Assembly: GCA_018894105.1 (NCBI GenBank)
Contig: CM032118.1
Span: 33,212,690-33,276,689 of the forward strand
Reading direction: 5' to 3'
DNA length: 64,000 nt
Origin: Jacaranda mimosifolia
Taxonomy: Eukaryota > Streptophyta > Magnoliopsida > Lamiales > Bignoniaceae
Made by a program: the position numbers and the translations under genes. Positions 60,159 through 64,000 of this stretch are shown here, piece after piece; the first letter of the stretch is position 1, and every line of letters starts with the position of its first letter. The notes beneath the pieces were generated by a model. The model searched no databases, was not told the DNA's origin, and saw only the letters and a list, made by a program, of their open reading frames with translations.

Positions 60159-60549
60159 TGATGATGGATCTTCAGATATTCTGGGCCAACCCATTTAATC
60201 AAGAACCCAGCAAGCTTCTTGATAGGCCCAGAAGAGTTGACCTATATGTACAAGGAGAAAGCTGCAAGAGCGGCCCAAGCCAGTGGATTACCTCAAAGTA
60301 GGGGAAACACATGAAAATGGGTGCACACGTGGCAACATACCTAACCATATGTGCATAATGGCCAGTCATGGGCTGAATTGAAGGAACATGGAGCAGTGTC
60401 CTAGAGGTAGTAGGCTTTTTGAGGGATAAAATGTTGTTAACGACATTCAATTTTCTTCTTCTTACTTTTTTTTGGGTGAAAGAGATTTTGGAGAGCATTG
60501 AGTTAAGTGTAATAGGTTTTTCATTGGTGCTAATTTAATTTTTGCATCA
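60159..60549 (+). repeat. 3' LTR of the Tat element
   Basis: 391 bp, uninterrupted, TGATGATGGATC...TTTGCATCA, followed by the TSD AAACT. It contains 'gataaaatgttgttaacg', and probably the polyadenylation region. Confidence 0.95.
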
Positions 60550-60554
60550 AAACT

Positions 60555-60723
60555 AAATAATAAAATTAATTCATATTAAGTGAAATATTTTTTAAGAAAT
60601 TATGAATGTTATATATATATATATATATATATTTAAAAAAATTATATCTCTTATAAATTATATGTATTACATTTTACAGATTACTTATATATTAATTATA
60701 TTGTAATTATATTAGTTTATATA
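60555..60723. other. AT-rich flank between two retroelements
   Basis: It continues the DNA that lay next to 47504 before the Tat element inserted, and includes a (TA)n at 60611-60632. No psiC sequence is recognisable in it. Confidence 0.6.
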
Positions 60724-61959
60724 TGTAACACCCCAGTAATTTTATGATTTTATTATTTATCATATTATTAATATTTGAAAAATATCGAATTTTAATTACT
60801 AATTTTATTTTTCAATTGTGTGATTAAGTTATACATTTTACTCAATTGCATGATTTTAATTTGCTAGAATAATTTAAAAAAAAAAAAAAGGGGGATCAAA
60901 TCGGACAATTTGGTAGCAGCTTATTCTTTCCGTTCTTTCTTTTTTCTTTCTCTTGTCTTTCTTCATTTTCTCTATTCTTCTTTCCCGTTTTCTTCCTTCT
61001 TTCTCCACCAACCGAAGCCAACTCCACATGCCACCACCGGCGAGTTTTTCTTCCATCAACCACCACACCAACTCACTCCGCGCACCACCAAAACCTCATC
61101 TCCACCACCAACCGCGGCGGCAGCTCACCGGAAACTCACGGCAAAGAAAGACCGAAAATTAGGAGCAACTGGGTCTTTCGTTTTCCTGACATCAAACTGA
61201 GCAAACGAGGAGTGTTTTAGCTATCCCTTGACGAGGAGATCACCGTGGTATAGTTTCATGGCAGAGATACTCGGCGGAGACGGTGGAAACAGGCGGCGAA
61301 GCTATTGATCGTGACTACTTCGGGCTGTATTTTGATAGGGTGTTTCGGCGGCCAAATCGAAAACAAAAGGTACCTTTGGAAAGCTCTCAACGAGAAGATT
61401 CTATCGGTGGTACTATCTTAACTTTACGGCAACGGCGGACGGCGGCCGATGGCGGCGGCGCGGCGGCGGTGAAGGGGCAGAATCTTCACCTCGTCGTGGT
61501 GATCACATGCATGTGGTCTGATCGTGACGATTCTTTCTCATTAGTGAGATATCGATATAAATTGCTAAATTCATGTATGTATTTGCATGTATATGTGTAA
61601 TCGTTCTGATCTTCATAAAACTTCGTATTTTCGTATATTATGACGATTTTGATCGATCAGTACATTCATGCATTAGATTAAAACACTTTTGATCGATTAA
61701 ATAGGCCTAGTAAATCCATAGTGGTATTATTTCATGTAACTATAGGTTATATAGTATATTAAGTGTAGAAACCTTTATTGGCATCACTGGGATAATTATT
61801 TAGACTTGGGATTACTGTTGATATGATTCTAAGTGTTAGTGATCAATAGGGTTGAACCTGGATTTTGATATAAGGTTACCTTTTGAATAGGTGACGGAGG
61901 AGTTGACCCTGAGGATCAGTAGAGCTTGTACTTGTTTGAGTAAGCAATATGATTGTTGA

Positions 61960-63100
61960 TTCCTGATATTATTATTGTTGTTTCTGAACCCTGTGTGGTT
62001 CCATTGTCTTGACTCCTGTTATCGTTATTATTTTTATCTGAACCCTGTGTGGTTCCATTTTCTTGACTCCTGACATCGTATTGTTGATTTCTGAACCCTT
62101 TGTAGTTCTATTGATTCTTGATATCGATATTGTTGCTATCTGAACCCTGTAAGGTTCTATTGATTCTTGATATCGTTATTGTTGATATCTGAACCCTGTG
62201 TGGTTCTATTGATTCTTGATATCGTTATTATTGCTATCTGAACCATGTAAGGTTCTATTGATTTTTGATATCGTTATTGTTGCTATCTGAACCCTGTAAG
62301 GTTCTATTGATTATTGATATCATTATTGTTGCTATCTGAACCTGTGTGGTTCTATCGTTTTGATTCTTGATATCGTTATTGTTGACATCTGAACCCTGTG
62401 TGGTTCTATTAATTCTTGATATCGTTATTGTTGCTATCTGAACCATGTAAGGTTCTATTGATTCTTGATATCGTTATTGTTGCTATCTGAACCCTGTAAG
62501 GTTCTATTGATTCTTGATATCGTTATTATTGCTATCTGAACCTGTGTGGTTCTATCGTTTTGATTCTTGATATCGTTATTATTGATATCTGAACCATGTG
62601 TGGTTCTATTGATTATTGATATCGTTATTGTTGCTATCTGAACCATGTAAGGTTCTATTGATTCTTGATATCGTTATTATTGCTATCTGAACCTGTGTGG
62701 TTCTATCGTTTTGATTCTTGATATCGTTATTGTTGATATCTAAACCTTGTGTGGTTCTATTGATTCTTGATATCGTTATTGTTGCTATCTGAACCCTGTA
62801 AGGTTCTATTGGTTCTTGATATCGTTATTGTTGCTATCTGAACCTGTGTGGTTCTATCATTTTGATTCTTGGTATCGTTATTGTTGATATCTGAACCCTG
62901 TGTGGTTCTATTGATTCTTGATATCGTTATTGTTGCTATCTGAACCTGTGTGGTTCTATCGTTTTGATTCTTGATATCGTTATTGTTGATATATGAACCC
63001 TGTGTGGTTCTATTATCTTGAGTTCTATTATCGTAATTGTTGGGTTTTGGACCCTGTGAAGTTCTATTGTCTTGCTACTGATACTGTTATTGTTAATCAT
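61960..63100. repeat. Large ~50-bp minisatellite
   Basis: About 20 copies of 'tctgaaccctgtgtggttctattgattcttgatatcgttattgttga'. Two sub-types alternate: 'ctgaaccctgtaaggttctattgattc' and 'ctgaacctgtgtggttctatcgttttgattc'. They form a higher-order repeat of roughly 200 bp between 62250 and 62960. Confidence 0.95.
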
Positions 63101-63344
63101 TGAACCATGAATCTTACTAAGGTAATCATGTATCAATACTGATTGAGTCAATCAAATGATTTCTGTTCTGGCTTTGAACATTTTCGTGTCTCGTATGTTA
63201 TTGATCAAAGTGAACCTGTACTTGGTCTTGTGATCTGCCATGATGGCATTGTTGTCGTTTTGTAAAGTTCATTGTTCTGCCTTGTTGGCAATTGATTGAT
63301 TGAACTATTGAATTGAAAGATCTGTTTACAAGAGAATTGTTGGG

Positions 63345-63540
63345 CCGAGTACCTTGCCAAGCTGTCATGCTTGAGCTATTGTGATTGCCAAGTTGTTATG
63401 CTTGAGCTAGTGTGATTGCCAAGCTGTCATGCTTGAGCTATTGTGATTGCCAAGCTATTATGCTTGAGCTAATGTTTGCCAAGTTGTTATGCTTGAGCTA
63501 ATGTGATTGCCAAGCTGTCATGCTCGAGCTACTAAATTGA
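63345..63540. repeat. ~31-bp tandem repeat
   Basis: About six copies of 'gattgccaagctgtcatgcttgagctattgt' with small changes, 250 bp after the larger array. Confidence 0.93.
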
Positions 63541-63719
63541 ATGGTTATTGAACTGTTATGGAGGCACAATGATGTTCTGATATGCATGTGTTGTTCATAT
63601 TATTGACTTGCATATGTGTTGGGTTTGTTATTCTTGTAATCCCATTCTACTCATGGAGCAATAAGGCTGGAGTGGTATTTCAGTCTTGATCGAACTGTTG
63701 TTCCGGGCAACGAGCCTTT

Positions 63720-63900
63720 TATGCCTCCATCTATTGAGATGATGCCTCCCGACTGTGATCGGTTGAGATGTCCCTAAACCTCCCGAGCAGGATCGGTTGA
63801 GATGATGCCTTCCATCTGTTAAGATGATGCCTTCCCATTGTGATTAGTTGAGATGAACCTAAACCTCCCAAGCAGGATCGGTTGAGATGAACAGGTCGTA
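63720..63900. repeat. Degenerate 'gatcggttgagatg' repeat
   Basis: Four to five irregular copies of 'gatcggttgagatgatgcctccc' and 'cctaaacctcccgagcaggatcgg'. Confidence 0.8.
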
Positions 63901-64000
63901 AAGCCGATGGTCACAGTTTCTGACCTAGCAATTGTTAATCTTTGTTTCTTAATGCCTCTTGCTGTGATTCATCATTCTTATATTGAGAAATCATTGATCA

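Larger units (their letters stand above)
47510..60549 (+). mobile_element. Tat-type Ty3/gypsy retrotransposon with antisense ORF
   Basis: The TSD AAACT (47505-47509 and 60550-60554) and matching LTRs define the ends. Order on the plus strand: 5' LTR, primer site, gag, protease, RT, RNase H, a second RNase H with the DGSS...NNEAEY signature, integrase, a minisatellite spacer, an ORF on the opposite strand, purine tract, 3' LTR. The extra RNase H and a 3' antisense ORF are known for the Tat lineage (for example Grande and Retand). Without the foldback MULE in its 5' LTR the element is about 10.2 kb. Every coding part is damaged by stops or frameshifts. Confidence 0.93.
60724..64000 (+). mobile_element. 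Start of a long gypsy LTR, running off the window
   Basis: TGTAACACCCCAGTAATTTTATG at 60724 resembles the LTR start TGTAACACCCCTAAAATTC of the family at 25345 and 43185 (there on the minus strand). As in those LTRs, an AT-rich start leads to a short GC-rich tract (61020-61510, with 'ggcggcggcgcggcggcgg') and then tandem repeats. No end is reached, so at least 3.28 kb. No gag or pol is in view. The frames at 60910-61600 have no known domain. It might be a solo LTR or the 5' LTR of an element. Confidence 0.65.

Noticed and set aside
62255..63151. Minus-strand Asn/Ile-rich repeat ORFs
   Set aside because: Frames produced by the ~50-bp minisatellite.

Overview
This is plant nuclear DNA, almost certainly from a eudicot. 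It is AT-rich, has spliced genes with GT-AG introns, and is mostly transposable elements of plant lineages (Ty1/copia, Ty3/gypsy, Mutator-like, CACTA). I cannot name the species. I saw no tRNA, rRNA or CRISPR locus.

Only one gene looks intact: a three-exon gene at 7528-9349 (354 codons) for a plant protein with a BMT5-like (DUF2431) Rossmann methyltransferase domain. Two broken relatives lie on the same strand. psiB has pieces at 21128-21579, 36402-36513 and 38304-38370. psiC is at 46647-47151. The window is therefore a small tandem BMT5-like cluster taken apart by transposons. The strongest result is that the pieces of psiB can be put back in order from exact target-site duplications (TSDs): a 14.8-kb Mutator-like element (9-bp TSD) and a 1.8-kb CACTA element (3-bp TSD) both landed in its last exon.

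Layout: 1-696, right end of a minus-strand copia-like element running off the window. 1115-4644, a gag-only gypsy derivative (TSD TAAAT). 4.6-7.1 kb, AT-rich remnants and a 165-bp tandem duplication. 7.5-9.35 kb, the intact gene. 9999-11540, a non-autonomous MULE-like element. 12834-19323, a complete but decayed copia element (TSD AATAT). 19462-19944, a broken RNase H-like ORF. 21580-36392, the large MULE, carrying a decayed mudrA-type transposase and a GRF-zinc-finger gene that is itself split by an 8.3-kb gypsy element (22332-30601). 36514-38303, CACTA. 40329-43185, a solo LTR of the same family as that gypsy element (TSD TATTA). 43488-45082, an AT-rich inverted-repeat element. 47510-60549, a Tat-type gypsy element (TSD AAACT) with a second RNase H and an antisense ORF; its 5' LTR holds a 2.8-kb foldback MULE (9-bp TSD). 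60724-64000, the first part of another long, minisatellite-rich LTR.

How the parts relate: every transposase, gag and pol reading frame here carries stops or frameshifts, so none looks able to move by itself. The TSDs give a relative order: BMT5-like duplication, then MULE and CACTA into psiB, then gypsy into the MULE's GRF gene; separately, Tat downstream of psiC, then a MULE into the Tat LTR. I found no undescribed defence or metabolic system. The most unusual items are the nested insertions, a tRNA-like segment inside the CACTA element, and unrelated tandem arrays in comparable parts of several long LTRs. All boundaries were read by eye, without alignment software.
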